Source: Carya illinoinensis (taxonomy: Eukaryota > Streptophyta > Magnoliopsida > Fagales > Juglandaceae). From it: DNA of 64,000 nt. The position numbers and the translations under genes were made by a program. This document shows positions 31,413-43,888 of the stretch, one piece after another. Each line of letters starts with the position of its first letter. The first letter of the stretch is position 1. The notes below the pieces were generated by a model. The model did not search any database and was not told the DNA's origin. It was given only the letters and a program-made list of their open reading frames with translations. The stretch is taken from positions 22,509,364-22,573,363 of the forward strand of contig NC_056762.1 in NCBI RefSeq assembly GCF_018687715.1, written 5' to 3'.

Positions 31413-31770
31413 GTGAGTTGCAAACAATTTTTTGATTGGCATGTTCTTGTGATAACCTGTGTAAAAAATTTGGATTATAACAAGTATTGAAGCGAAAAGG
31501 TTTCAAGTGTGTGCATCATTGGTCAAAACATGTAACTCGCTCGACCATCGCTCGACTTGGCGCTCAAGCAAACTCAGGCAGAGTTGAATGCTCGACAGTT
31601 ACTCGAGCGAACTCAGGCAAAGTTGAAAGCTCGACACTCTCTCAACATGTCGCTCGAGCTATAATAGGTAGAGGTGAGTGCTTGACACTCGCTCGATAGA
31701 ATGCTCGAGCAAACTCTGGCAGAGTTGAACGCTCGACACTCGCTCAACGCTTAGCTCGAGTGAGTATCAA
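31413..31770 (+). repeat. Right terminal repeat with CTCGAG array
   Basis: The region starts with the same block as the left copy (GGCATGTTCTTGTGATAACC at 31439). It carries an array at about 31530-31770 with units such as GCTCGACACTCGCTCAACGC, TTAGCTCGAGTGAGTATC and CTCAGGCAGAGTTGAA. The sequence after 31770 no longer matches the left copy. Confidence 0.55.
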
Positions 31771-31821
31771 AATTACATAATGTCATAAATCTCTTTCTAC
31801 ATTCCATCAATCATACATTAA

Positions 31822-31868
31822 TATATATGGCCTACATTCGAATTTTATATATATGGCCTACATTTGAA
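31822..31868. repeat. Short tandem repeat
   Basis: ATATATATGGCCTACATTYGAA occurs twice in tandem with a short AT spacer (period about 27 bp). Confidence 0.7.
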
Positions 31869-31930
31869 ACATATGTTTGAAAATTCGCATCTTGTATTTG
31901 CACGCTCTTGAGATTTGTCAATAAGAACAT

Positions 31931-33611
31931 TCATTGGCTAAATCTATGTGCCCACATTGGTAAAGTAATTACATCCCTCATTGCCCCCATTGCTTGGGCC
32001 GATTCACTGGACATGTCGACCACATGAAATGTTTCCCCTTATTCATTTTCAGTAGCCATATTCTGCATTTCTAACCGATGATTCATTATACCCTGAATGA
32101 TTTCATCATTAGGAGTCACCGTTTTTATCATGTTGTGTAGTGTACAACATGCAATAACGATCATGCCTTACCTGACAGGGTGATAGGGAGGCATGGCATG
32201 CAAAATTCGAAACCTCCTTTTCAACAAAGAGAATGTGCATTCAATAATGTTTCGTAGCGAGACATGTCGGTAGTTGAAATAATATTTATATCCCCGAAAA
32301 CCACTTTCATTATAACGATCTGATCGGTGATATCTTTCTCTTGGATAAGGCGACATAAACATTTCAATGCAAGGAAAAGCCGCATCGACAAGATAATAAT
32401 AACCTACCACATTATAATCAACTAGAATTAGTAATTTTTCCAAATAAATAACTAGAAAGTCATCCATGAACAACATTGTTTCATTTTATTAACACAAAGA
32501 AATTATACCTGGTGCTAGCCAAGTAAATTGGTTATCAGGTCTACTCAACGCATCCATGAAAATCCGTGCATCGTGAGCTGTTCTCTCCCATCCAGTATAC
32601 ACATATGTGAACTTCCTATCAAAGTCACATGCACACAAGACATTTTGTGCAATCCGGCCATGTCGATTTCTATATGCATTACCTAGATGAGCGAGTGCAG
32701 CAACTGAGATCATTGTGCTGTCCATTGCCCCAAGACAGTTCTACAAAATTGGGATTATATAACGCATTTCAAGCATAACATACATATAACATTATAATTA
32801 AATTAAAATATCTCAGATTTTTTAGTACTCATACCCTTTTAGTACCCATAAATTCCTCCTCATTTATTTATTTCTTGATGATTATTTTTTTTTAACTAAC
32901 GATTAATGTAATGATATACGGAAATAATATTTTTGTGTTTTTTTAATGATGTTTAAAAAGGAAAATATAATGTGGAAGAAATAATAATACTTTATATCCG
33001 CCTTTGTATCCCTATTAGGCATGTACATCATAGTAACCCTATCACAACCTTTTAATTACACAAAAAACCAAATAAAGACGAGAAGTGTTTACCTGAAACC
33101 ATGGATAGTTGTGCCGATTGGATGCAATGTATGGATGGACCCCAATTGTGCGTGTAGGCCTAATCACACTCCTCCCTAACTCATGCAGTGCTCGCGTCAC
33201 CGTCTTTACGTGCCGGTTAATAGTCTCAATTGAATGTTGAAAGCAGTCCGCAACGACAAGCTAACTTTGTCCATGACCAACAATAAGGCAGAAGATGGCC
33301 AATGATTCCTCCAACTCGGTTCTCTTAGTAGGCCCCATTATCATAGTTTCCCGCAACACTTGGCATATATACTCGAATGCGGTAACTTCCATGCGAAACA
33401 TTTCAATGCAGTTTCGAGGGTTCCCATTCAAAACACCCTGGATATATTGATCCTCCCGAAGGCCAATATTGTGTTGGGGCATAGGGTATCGACGGCCAAC
33501 ATTCTCATTTGTCATCCACATTAGCCACACCATGTACGCCTCATATATTGCATCAGCATCTCCATCTCCTAGCAAAGGATGATCATCGTCTGGGAATTCA
33601 TTATCGGACAT
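31931..33611 (-). pseudogene. PIF/Harbinger transposase, frame preserved with three stops
   Basis: Exons (minus) 33611-33093, 32740-32509 and 32403-31931 join with GT..AG introns and exact phase (519+232+473 nt, 408 codons). The DDE_4 catalytic residues are present: Asp180 in CLGAMDS, Asp230 in TAHDARIF and Glu305 in LRNIIECTFSLLKRRF. The LVDAAFP and PYPRERYH blocks are also there. The end reads VDMSSESAQAMGAMRDVI, as in other Harbinger transposases. Three nonsense codons interrupt it: TAG 33261-33263, TAA 32168-32170 and TAA 32039-32041. There is no frameshift. It pairs with the Myb-like gene upstream at 33894-34938 on the same strand, the standard two-gene Harbinger layout. Confidence 0.88.
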
Positions 33612-33893
33612 TCTAAAAGAAATTATTGTGGGCGTGCATTAAATAAATTTTTCAACTTAAGTAATAGGGATATCTATGTGAAATCAGTCCATGTACTTAA
33701 TAGCGTAACTTTTATAAAAAAACTCATCAAAGTAGCAGTAGCAAGCCGTCATTGTCTGAATAAACATACATAACGAAATGATAACTCTGGTTTTAAGATT
33801 CAAATGTCTGCAATAAAGGTGGTCAACTAAACACGTGCAAATAAATTAAACCCTAAGAGATCTATTAAAACAGTCATCAACAAGAATACCTAG

Positions 33894-34938
33894 CTATAAA
33901 CTCCAGGCCCACTCTGTTCTGCGCTCTGCAGAGATCGCAACAAACGAGCTCTGCAATGCCTCATCACCAGTTAATTTACTAAAGGCCTTGTTACATTGAT
34001 CAAAAGGCAGGCAAGGCTCAACTTCGCCAAGCAACTAAAAGTAGCGCGTACGAGTATCGCTAGACACAACACCTTCAGTCTCCATGTTGTTGTCTCTACT
34101 ACGCTTTGAGGCCCTTCACTCCTCAGCAGCCATTCTCCTCACCTCAAAACTTTTCTCAATTGCCTCCAAAGTCCTGCTCATTTGTTCATTCATGACAGCT
34201 GAGTGGGAAGGCCCGGCCCTCTAGCGTCGACAAGATCCACTACTGTATGCGGCGGATAATGGTCGTCTTGATTGCGTGGATCCATACATGGGAGAATGTG
34301 GTGATGGGCCCCCTTCATCATCTTGGGATGGCCCTCCTCGGTTTCGCAGCTCCTCGTCAAGTAGGTCCTCCTCCTCACTATTTGGGGCGGGCTCAGTCAA
34401 TGCCCGATGAAGGGTTCCCATAGCATCAGAACACCCAAATATAGCACATAGCTCTTCATACGGAGGGCATCCATTACTCTTAAAATGCATGAATGAGTTT
34501 CTTACCTTAAAAAAAAAAAAAAACCAAAAATACGTAAATAATTAAAATTAGTAACTAAATGTAAGCTTGGGAAAAAATTGAAGTTTGTCATATAATTATA
34601 ATGATATGTACCCTGATTGCATTTGCCCAGTGTTCCTCGCTAGCCACTGGAGCCTTCTTATCTGGATCCCAGCCCAACCCTTTTTGCCTCATTAGATCTG
34701 TGAATTGTCTCTACCTTCTTTTCAGGCAAGCAATTTTTCCTTTGACTTGCTCAGAGTTAAACTTCTTCGTCCCATAATCGGACAATCGTTTAGCAAGCCG
34801 AACATGGTCATTGTGGGTGATCTTCCCACCCTGAATTCTTCCGGCAATGGAATCATCGTACAAGAAATTAATGAGGACATCCTCCATCCCATCATCCCAT
34901 AATAGCCAATCACGTATCACTTCATTCGGGTCATCCAT
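33894..34938 (-). pseudogene. Harbinger Myb/SANT-like DNA-binding protein, four stops
   Basis: Exons 34938-34612 and 34505-33894 (327+612 nt, 313 codons) join in phase 0. The N-terminal domain reads WDDGMEDVLINFLYDDS, GGKITHNDHVRLAKRLSDYG, KFNSEQVKGKIACLKRR, stop, QFTDLMRQKGLGWDPDKKAP and EHWANAIR, the Myb/SANT-like domain carried by Harbinger elements. The second exon has CPPYEELCAIFG, an acidic linker, MNEQMSRTLEAIEKSFEVRR and a C-terminal LTGDEALQSSFVAISAERRT. Stops lie at 34711-34713 (TAG), 34221-34223 (TAG), 34116-34118 (TGA) and 34035-34037 (TAG), all within a preserved frame. In active elements this protein helps the transposase enter the nucleus and bind the ends. Confidence 0.82.
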
Positions 34939-35960
34939 ATGGTGCTATCAAATGTTTAAAAAGTAAACCGAGTACTATAGTGCATTTGAATAGAATGACC
35001 CATAATAGGCATAACTATGCATTATGATTTATTATTTTAGACATGGTAGATGTAGATGTGTATATTAAAATAATACGAGTATAATGTTCTATAATTTCTC
35101 AGTCATTTATAGTCGGCTACATAGGCATATCAAGATGATTCCTATTATTTTAATACAAAAAAACACCATTATACATAAATAATAAATGAAATAATGTTAC
35201 CTGTCGAGATGATGACGTAGGTGATGAGCGCAAGTAGTAAGGCTACACAACATAAAACCATGTAAGAAGTTAGGAAAAAAATAAATTAAACATGGATTAA
35301 ACTGACATATGTTCTCTCAACAACAAGTTTTTGGGCTTGATAACAATAAATTGAAGGTCATAAACAAGTTGGATACTTTGGTCTAACCACGAAGTGTAGA
35401 AACTTCAAAACTCTCTCCATTTTAGCTAACACAAAATTTCGTTTCTAGTAATAATACAATGCAGGTCATAAAGAAGTTGGCTACTCTAGTTTAAACAGTG
35501 ACTGCAGTAAAAAATGGAAAATGTACACAAAATCTCGTGAGTAGTTGACCAAAGGTGGGGGGCTCGTTTCTTGAGGAATTTCCAATGGAATCCACACTTT
35601 AATTGCCACTTCTTCCTTAGCCTAGCAAAATACTAGAGAATAGAGCCCCTCTACGAAACCCATCAACCTCCATATCTACCCCATGCACATCTGTTTCCTG
35701 CACTACGCAAGTGGATCCATGATTCTCATTCCAGCTATCAGTTTTTTGTTTAATAAGATGATATGGAGATTCATAAATAAATTTTTCCTATATAATGTGA
35801 ACACAATAATAATTATTATATTGTTTAGTATTCCAATCCACGTGATTGTAGAAAAATCCAAAAATGCAGGGTAACAGTATTGTCTCGAATGGGTTTTTAA
35901 CTTTGAACACTATTGTTTATACAAATCTGAAAGGCGTTTGTCATCCTCAGAAACAGGGAT

Positions 35961-36006
<46 letters not shown>

Positions 36007-38270
36007 GAGTGTTTTGTCTCTAAGCTGTAACGTTTTCTGGGATAGTGCAAGAGAGAAAGGGACTCTAAAACCAATTTACTCATTGGGTCTCTCACTTTAC
36101 CTTGGGCAATATTGCCAAAGATAGTAGGTTAAGCATTGTTATATGTTGACTTTCGCATGATAGTTCTCCCTTGAAACAAAATAGAAACAAAGGCTTTGCA
36201 CCAAAATCAGGATTATAGGAATTGTTCCATGTATTCTGAGATTTCCAGCTCCAAATAGGTTTCTAGCTTGGAACAAATTATAGAGACTGATTGATGCCCA
36301 TCTCTCCACGGCCTAAATGAAACAAACTCAATAGACACTTTAAGATAGGATTTTTACATCGTTCCTACTCTTCACCAAGGGAGGTGATCTATAGCCTAAG
36401 CCTTGCCTATTGGCTGGGCATTACACTTAGCCTTTAAGAGCATTGAATTGGCAATGATTCAAATTAAGTGGATGGACCTAGATATGTTAGTCAACCGAAC
36501 TGGTGACAAACATAGGATAGTACCTGCTCGATTCTCCATCACACAAGGCTGTTTCTAAATTAATCGCCAACTGGAGTTGGATTAAGTTGGATCCTCATCA
36601 ACGAATTAGTATCGACACTAGTGATATCAGAAATTTCGGGGCAAATTTCTCTATTTTCTCATTAATTAATATAATGTGTTTCTCTATTTTCTCATTAATT
36701 ATTATTTTCTCCTAGGATCAATTTCTAAAGGTTATAACTTGCTCACACTCTGGCAGTATCATATATAGAAAAGGACCCCACGTCACCTAAGTAACATTAA
36801 CAACATAGGTAATTTATTTACCACTTGATAGTGTGATTTCTCGTCTCTCCTCAATGTTTAAGCATGTTGTTAAAACAGTATTTGTACAAGTAGCAATCTG
36901 TGACTATTCAAGTTTAGAAATCCAAGTCCATGATCTCAAGCTCTATATATGTACACATTTGTTTCGTAATACATCATACTCGCACACTTGACTATGACCT
37001 GAAAGGGATATTCCAATAATAGTCTAATTTTACCACTTTTGTAGAACCTTATCTGTTATTTTAAAGGTCCTACCAGTTGTGACATTGACATAGACTCTCT
37101 CTCTACTTCATACGCAATCGGGAGGCTCTAAGGAAAGTCCAACAACAACTACACCCCCAGGTTGTGAAGGAAAGGCAAGTGAAGAATTCAGAAAAGCAAG
37201 AAGAGTTTAGATTCTATCAAACACGTTATGACAGTGATCAACATAAGTGTGTGAGACAGAGACAGAGAGAGAAGAAAGTAGAGGAGATTCAAGAAAGGCA
37301 TCATACAATACGGGAAAATTGTATTCAATTATTCAGTCAATAAATTTCACCAAAAATCCAAAATTACCTCAATTAATAGGGGCCAAGAAGATTACCTGGT
37401 AGGACCTTGTCCTACGACCTGTGGTGGTCCACAACTGACGGTGACAAAGGGAAGGTTTGTGCGCACCAGATATTTTGTTGATGGAGTTCATGGCAATTTT
37501 TCCCCTCAGCTTGGGGTGAATGCTTTTATACACCAGTTGAGATTTTACAACTGATAAAAGCCGCACCAAATCGTACAGAGAAACCATGCGTGGTTACTGT
37601 GTGCATAGAAGTCAGATCACTCACCCTCAAGGCTGACCGAAATAGCCTTTACGGAGAGATTCCGCTCTAATTTAAAGAGGAGAAGGTGTCCTACACATGA
37701 GTTTTCTGTACTGATATTCGCACGGCCTCAACATTGACGCCAATCAAGGATATGAAAACCTACCATATTTTGGGTAAGTCAACAGCCATATTAATTCCGA
37801 ACAATGAAGGTACATAAAATAAGATGAATTTGGGCATGTTTTGTAAAAATCGAATAACATGAAAATTACACAGGAAAATCTACTAAAAATCTACTGGTTC
37901 ACTAGTAAGCTCACCTTCAAGCAGTCGATGGCCTCAGTTTTTCCTCACCTTCAACCTCCATCCCATGCATATAGAGTGGAAACACTTTGGGCTGCAGCGT
38001 GACCAACAAATGCTGAGGAAAGATTTCAGCACTTGGGGATTTCTTCATTGGAAGGAAGAAGGGAGTCGTTGTCGGTGAAAAGGCTAGCTGGGTTTACAGT
38101 GAGGTTTTTTGGAGTGACTTGAGAAAGAGTGCTGCAGTGAGGTTTTTTTGGTGATTGGGAAAGTCCAACAACGGTAGCCGTATTTACACTCAAGGATAGT
38201 ACTCATTATGTAACCAGTGTTCCTGTCAGACTTATTTCAATTCGACTACAATACATTGAGACTCAAAATT
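34939..38270. other. Intergenic DNA, no supported gene
   Basis: AT-rich sequence. A (TC)n tract lies at 35965-36004, and a 23-bp word beginning TTTCTCTATTTTCTCATTAA is repeated near 36646 and 36679. Terminal inverted repeats of the neighbouring Harbinger element were not identified. No conserved coding stretch was recognised. Confidence 0.45.
35965..36004. repeat. (TC)n microsatellite
   Basis: About 20 TC units. Confidence 0.95.
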
Positions 38271-38289
38271 TTAGCTTTTAGTTGTATCC

Positions 38290-38390
38290 GATCTCACCGT
38301 TTGGTAATATAGTTTTAGCTGAGATGAAAATTGGGATAAGAAATTCGTATCTTATCTCACTGGCCAAACGGTACCTAAGCTGCTAGATCT
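38290..38390. mobile_element. Short MITE-like inverted repeat
   Basis: CTCACCGTTTGGTAATATAG near 38295 is answered by CACTGGCCAAACGGTACCTA near 38368, enclosing TGAGATGAAAATTGGGATAA. This resembles the window's 'gagatga' MITE family. Confidence 0.4.
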
Positions 38391-38439
38391 TGTTCCACAC
38401 TTCTTGATGTATGTTACTTGATGATGCTTCGCCTAGGCT

Positions 38440-39190
38440 TGCCATCTACCTTGATTTCTCCATGTGATATGCACTTTTTACAGTGCACTTTTTACAGAGA
38501 AGGATCCATGCTTAGTTCCATGCCATATGATTCTATCTTTGGTTTCCATAGAGCTAATAGGAGTTTGCAGTATCAACTTTGCTTCCTCTGTACCAGTTTA
38601 GCTTTCCACAACTTTGTTTCAGGATTGATCAATTCTACAACCTTAGCCTTGTCATCTAGATTCTTAAATGGGCTGGTGACTTTGCTAGGATTGGAAGATC
38701 CTAGCCATTTGTCCTCCCATATATGTATTTCAAAGTTTGTTCCTAATCTCTAGACAACACCAACTTCTACAACATGTACTGCTGCTAGAAAGTTCCTCCA
38801 CACAAAGGAAGGCTTAGACCTCAATTTTGCTATCTAAAAATTTGAGTTAAGGTAATATTTGGCTTTTAAGACTCTAGAAGCCAAGGAATTAAGATCTTGG
38901 ATCAGTCTCACAAACAACTTATAAGTAACATACAATTGTTTGAAAATTCTGAGAATTGAAACCAGCTCTCACATCTCCATACTTTGGCCATTGTAGTTTT
39001 GAAAGCTTCATGGTTCACCTGTCTTTTTGCTATAATCATGGCTAATAAACAATGCTTGCCAAGTTGTGCTACTTTGGTTATTAGGTTAGTTGGTAAAACC
39101 ACCTCCTTTTGTTCCTTCTTAGTAAGGCATGGGCCTTCTCACTGTCTAGCTAAGTCTTCCTCCATTGGTAACTCTTCAAACTAGCCAAGC
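38440..39190 (-). mobile_element. Internally deleted L1-type LINE (DUF4283 joined to post-RT region)
   Basis: The minus strand first gives LTKKEQKEVVLPTN, AQLGKHCLLAMIIAKRQVNH and EAFKTTMAKVWRCESWFQFS, the DUF4283 domain found at the start of many plant LINE proteins. About 40 bp later the sequence is already in the region after the reverse transcriptase: NSLASRVLKAKYYLNSNF, SKPSFVWRNFLAAVHVVEVG and FEIHIWEDKWLGSSNPSKVT. Endonuclease and reverse transcriptase are therefore missing. Several stops are present. Confidence 0.75.
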
Positions 39191-39199
39191 TAGTCCAAG

Positions 39200-39889
39200 A
39201 GACCTCACTCTTCCCCGAGAGAAGGAGAAAAACCTCACCCTGCTAGGAGAGGATGAGTGTCTATGAGCGAACGGTGACATAGGAAGATGAACATGGAAAC
39301 AAAAACCGTTTTAGTCATTTGTGTTGGTCAAAGATAACTTAGATAAGGTATAAGCAGTCTAAACATTTCTCAATCTAAAAATAAAAATAAAAATAAAAAA
39401 TAAGAAAGAAGGCAAAACCAATATTGGAATGGTAAACTACTAAATTGTATATTAAATCAACAATTATAATTTATATGTAGTTAAAACTAAAAATTAAAAC
39501 ACATGACTGAAAACTAACACCTAACAAGCTAAAACATAAACTGAAAACTAAAACACATAATTGAAAAGTGAAAACTAACAACTAACAAGCCAAAACGGAA
39601 TCTGAAAATTAACATAGAATTAACTGAAAACTTTTCCTCATTAATCTTCTCACATTTTTTTTAATTAGTATTGGGTGTAAGGCCAGTTGGCATTGAATTT
39701 GACGCCTCCACAAAATCAGTGTCCCCAACAAGTTCTATCCATAAAAATTTAAAATAAAACAAGTTAAATAAAGTTACATAACATAAAAGATAAAACAAAA
39801 TAAACCACAAAAGATATCAAAAGTAAATTTATTACATACCCAGTTCTAGCTGCATCTCAAATTCCTCCATTTCATCCATTAAAGGCCTA
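39200..39889. other. AT-rich spacer
   Basis: Runs of AAAACTAAAA-type words between the LINE relic and the hAT relic. No gene seen. Confidence 0.4.
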
Positions 39890-41930
39890 AGGCTTATTAG
39901 AGTAAAAGAAGAACAAAGTCAATTTTGTGCAAATATGAGACCTCAACCATCATCGGATTTAAACTACTTCAGAAATGGTCAAGTACCAGACTCGCAGTGC
40001 TAAATGTAGATTCAGAGGCCATCGTAGATATCGATATTGCAAGTACGTCGCATACAACCTTTGAAAGTACGTTATATCTAACTGAATTCACTTTCCACCA
40101 ATTTAGAAGGTCAAAACTATCATCTTAATCCTCACATCTTTCAACTAGATATCTATCAACCTCTTACTTGCTTTCCAAAGAGTCTTCTTACTATAACTGT
40201 TGCTTAAATTGGGCTATCAATTGTGCCTTTCTACACATAGACTTACCAACTGAAGAACTTACATCTTCATATGGGAAACTTGCACGCTGAGGAGAACTCT
40301 CTGATTCATTTTCCATGTATGCCTCATACATGCGGATAAATGCATTTGTCATCCTCTAACTCAAATCAATGGTTTTTGCATGATCACGTGTATACATTTT
40401 TCCCAATCCAAAGTCAACATATTGCATCTTGTAGCAAGGATCAAGAAAAATCTCAATATACAGCAATATATTATGATTATCCAAATTCTCCTAATACTTT
40501 TCAAACTTTTTCTTCATATTTGTGGTCATTAATCCCACCACGGGACTTTCTTCTTCACACTCCATGTTAATGGCATCTTTAATAGCAACCAGCACTAGAA
40601 AAAAAAACACTGCAAGTTACATATTCTGCATTCGAGAAGCGTAAAGTTGCATCATAAAATAATTGAAGAAACCTCACAAACAATTGTACCTTCTCTCAAT
40701 CGGATGTATTGGGAGGTCCTAACTTCTTTGACTTTCTCCTATTCACCCAACATTTTCATCATGGTCATCTCCAATACTACCAAGGAAGCCGAATCTTCTC
40801 CCTCCAACTGATCAAAAGTTTTTCTAAACTTTGAAACCCTCTCTAATATAAGATAGGTAGAGTTCCACCTAGTCAATACACCTAGGCAAACATGACTTTT
40901 GGATTGAATCTCTTCCAACCCCACATATTTCTTAAATGTACTCCACCTTTGAGGGGAGGATTTAACATACTTCACAACACCCATCACCTGCACAATAGAC
41001 TCCTCATATTCTTTCAACCCCTCATGGATGACTAAGTTTAAAATGTAGTCACAACATCGAACATGCAAGAATTTATGTTCCAAGACCGTGTCCCTCCTAT
41101 ACTTGCTCTTTTTAAAAAAAATAAGAAATGGCACCATTATTAGAACTTGCATTATCAAGAGTGATTGCAAGTCATTTCGGTCGCCCCCAATCATGCAAAC
41201 ACAACTCTATGTCCTTACCAAGTATATCACCCTTGTGATTTTCATCCAAAGAAAATGAAAAAAATCTTCTTGTATAGCTTCCAGTCATCATCAATAAAGT
41301 GTTTTGTGAGACACATATAGTTGACGTTTTGCATGGATGTCCATATATCCATGGTGAGGAAAATTGGTTGCCCTCAAAGAGCACTTCTTAAGTTGTTTTT
41401 TCCCTCACAAACAAATTAAAACAATCCTTGGCAACCGTTGTATGTGATGGAATCCCTACCCACTTATGGCAAACCAGAAGCATAAATCTCTTGAAACCCT
41501 TCCCCTTCAACAAACCTAAAGGCCAACTCATCAAGAAAAATCATCTCTGCTAAGGCTTGTTGCCAAGCCTCAACACTAAATGCAATGAGCACAAATCCCC
41601 CGCTACCACTACCTCCCTCTTCCTTTCAACCTAGAGTTGTTTAGGACTTATTTGTCTACTTATACGAACATTTCTTATATTGCTTCTCAATGTGATACTT
41701 CATAGACTTCGTACCGTTGCTCTTCGTATCACGTGCATACGAAACACCACAATAATTATATGCAGCTCTAGGTTTAGTGGGTCACCTTTTGGTATTCTTG
41801 TAAAGTGATCACAAACCATTAACCTAACTCTACCAATTTGTGACCCATTAATATTAGATTTATTAGTTACATTGGATGGGGGTGGCGGGTGGAGGCATAT
41901 CTGGACTTCGTATTGACTCTTGCACATTAT
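39890..41930 (-). pseudogene. hAT-family transposase (zf-BED / RICESLEEPER type), decayed
   Basis: Pieces follow the hAT order on the minus strand: a BED-finger trace (VCDHFTRIPKGDP near 41840), FSSPWIYGHPCKTSTICVSQ and ENHKGDILGKDIELCLHDWG (41172-41384), then HVRCCDYILNLVIHEGLKEY, VKYVKSSPQRWSTFKKYVGL and LTRWNSTYLILERVSKF (40739-41120). Next is EDVSSSVGKSMC (near 40260) and the dimerisation region FDLLNWWKVNSVRYNVLSKV and VCDVLAISISTMASESTFST (40000-40128). Several frameshifts and stops make it non-functional. Terminal inverted repeats and an 8-bp target duplication were not identified. Confidence 0.85.
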
Positions 41931-41959
41931 TCATCTAGAAAAATAAACAACCAATAATT

Positions 41960-42004
41960 AGTTAGATATAAAGTCAACCACTACAAGAATAAACAAATCA
42001 CAGA
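41960..42004. repeat. Pre-existing direct repeat flanking the LTR-type insertion
   Basis: AGAATAAACAAATCACAGA occurs at 41986-42004 and again at 44878-44896. The block GATATAAAGTCAAYCACTA also occurs on both sides (41965 and 44894). The host site evidently carried a short tandem repeat before the insertion at 42010. Confidence 0.7.
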
Positions 42005-42009
42005 GTACA

Positions 42010-43827
42010 TGTAATGCCCCAATCCCAGAGGTCCGGAGAGTTAGCTCTTATAACTTAATATCAACTCCAATATCACAAACTATGTAATCCAGAAAACTCC
42101 ATAAAATATTAATACAAAGAAATCCTCAATAAAATAAAATAAAATAAAAACTCCTCAAAGACTCAAAAATATATCCTTAACTCAACATATCAAAACAACT
42201 GCAAAATAACCAATTTATTAACTATGACTCAAATAAGCACTTGCACCATCGGACACTTATCCCTCTACAATCAACAAACTTCTCTAACACCTCGTATTCT
42301 TGCTCCCTAGCTAAACCATCAAAATTATATAGAAAAAAATATTATGGAGATAAGAGGGTGAGTTATCAACAACTTAGTAAGTAGAGAACATATACTAGTG
42401 TGTAAACATGAGCATTTACAAAATTTAGAATGCAAAACAAAATATTTATATGATCAAAATATGTTATCAAAAACTTTCGAGCGAATGTTCAAAAGTATTC
42501 ATATTCAAAATTCATTTGGCATAGCATAACTGACCACCGTCATACTATAACATTATATCACATCAGAGACCATGTTTAACCCCCATGATAAGGTTGTGCA
42601 AACCCCAGTAGCTAGCCGAGCAAAAATAGAATGTGAATCTTTCCTTTATTATTCTTGGAGCCCTGATTGTGCACACAAGAAATACCACCAAAAAATCACT
42701 TTGTTTCCAAAATGGGTACACCATAAATAGAATAGTTGATACCAACCCAAACATAAGCCACTATTAGCATCAGTGGTAAGTCAAATAGATCACTATCCAC
42801 AAACCATATCCCGATTCAGAATATCATGCCAAAAGTTTTCAAAAATTACGTTATATCATATTAGAGTACATAACATTTTCAGAACATAACAGAATCAAAT
42901 CGTGAAATATAATTTATGCACAAGATTTTATATTCACTCTACTTTGCAAGTTTGGAAATAAGATGCTAGAAATAAGCTAATGTCTACACCAGTCATGACA
43001 AAAATACTTTCTCTTTCATACAGAGTTCATGAGTAATGTTGAAACAAACAATTAAGGTTGTTTTTCATATTTCTTTTCAAAAACCAAAAGATGTATAATT
43101 TAAAAGTCAACCTCGTTTCATTTTCCTTTTATGTAAAGTCTAGCATAGGAACCCCGCTTACCTGAATTTCTTATTTTTTTAAAAAATTTCTCAATAATGC
43201 CAAACAAATATTAATCGTCACCCATAAAATAGTCACATAATTCTTATAAATTTACAATCGGACACATATTTTAATATTTAAGCCTAAGATGCTAAAATAA
43301 CCTATTTTAATTCCTCAAGAACCTAAATTTCCAAAACTCTAAATTACCATAATTCTCTAATTAAATTCCTCAATGTCCACATAGAAATATTCTCTTAACA
43401 AAGCATCATTATCCTAAGATACCAACTTAACAATATCTGCCCAATACACCTTAACAAGCTTTTGAAATATAAACCAACCTTCACATCAAAATAAACCTAT
43501 CCTGAGCTAAGCCCCACATAATATTAAAAAAAAAAAAAAAAAAAAAAAACCTTTCATGAAAAGGCCCATCCCAAGCATCAGTTTTACCATGAGAAAAAGG
43601 GCATGACTGCGATTATTAACAAATAATTGAAAGACCCAAAGGTAACATGAAGTAGAAGAAAACAAAACTTAAGCAGGAGGTCGTGTGGCAACTTACCCAA
43701 CTAAAATAGGGGGACACAGTGCGAAAGCAAGTAGAGCGTGAAGGAGTTGGGTCAACGTGGATGTTGGCGATGCGGTGCTACTGAGATACAGAGAGAGAAA
43801 GTGATGATCAAGAAAACTAAACATGGA

Positions 43828-43888
<61 letters not shown>

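Larger units (their letters stand above)
28033..31770 (+). mobile_element. LARD-like element with direct terminal repeats and a plant transposon protein frame
   Basis: Two regions in the same orientation share GGCATRTTCTTGTGAWAACC (28068 and 31439), TAACAAGTRTTGAAGC and then arrays of CTCGAG-type palindromes. These look like long terminal repeats. Between them is the frame at 30061-31170, with 29000-30060 largely non-coding. The left copy carries a TATA box at 28395-28402. No polymerase, integrase or primer-binding site was recognised, so it fits a non-autonomous LTR derivative, or an unclassified element related to 2093-4473. The right copy is diverged or truncated at 31770. Confidence 0.5.

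Noticed and set aside
35864..36124. Open frame across the TC tract
   Set aside because: Created by the microsatellite (Ser-Leu repeats).
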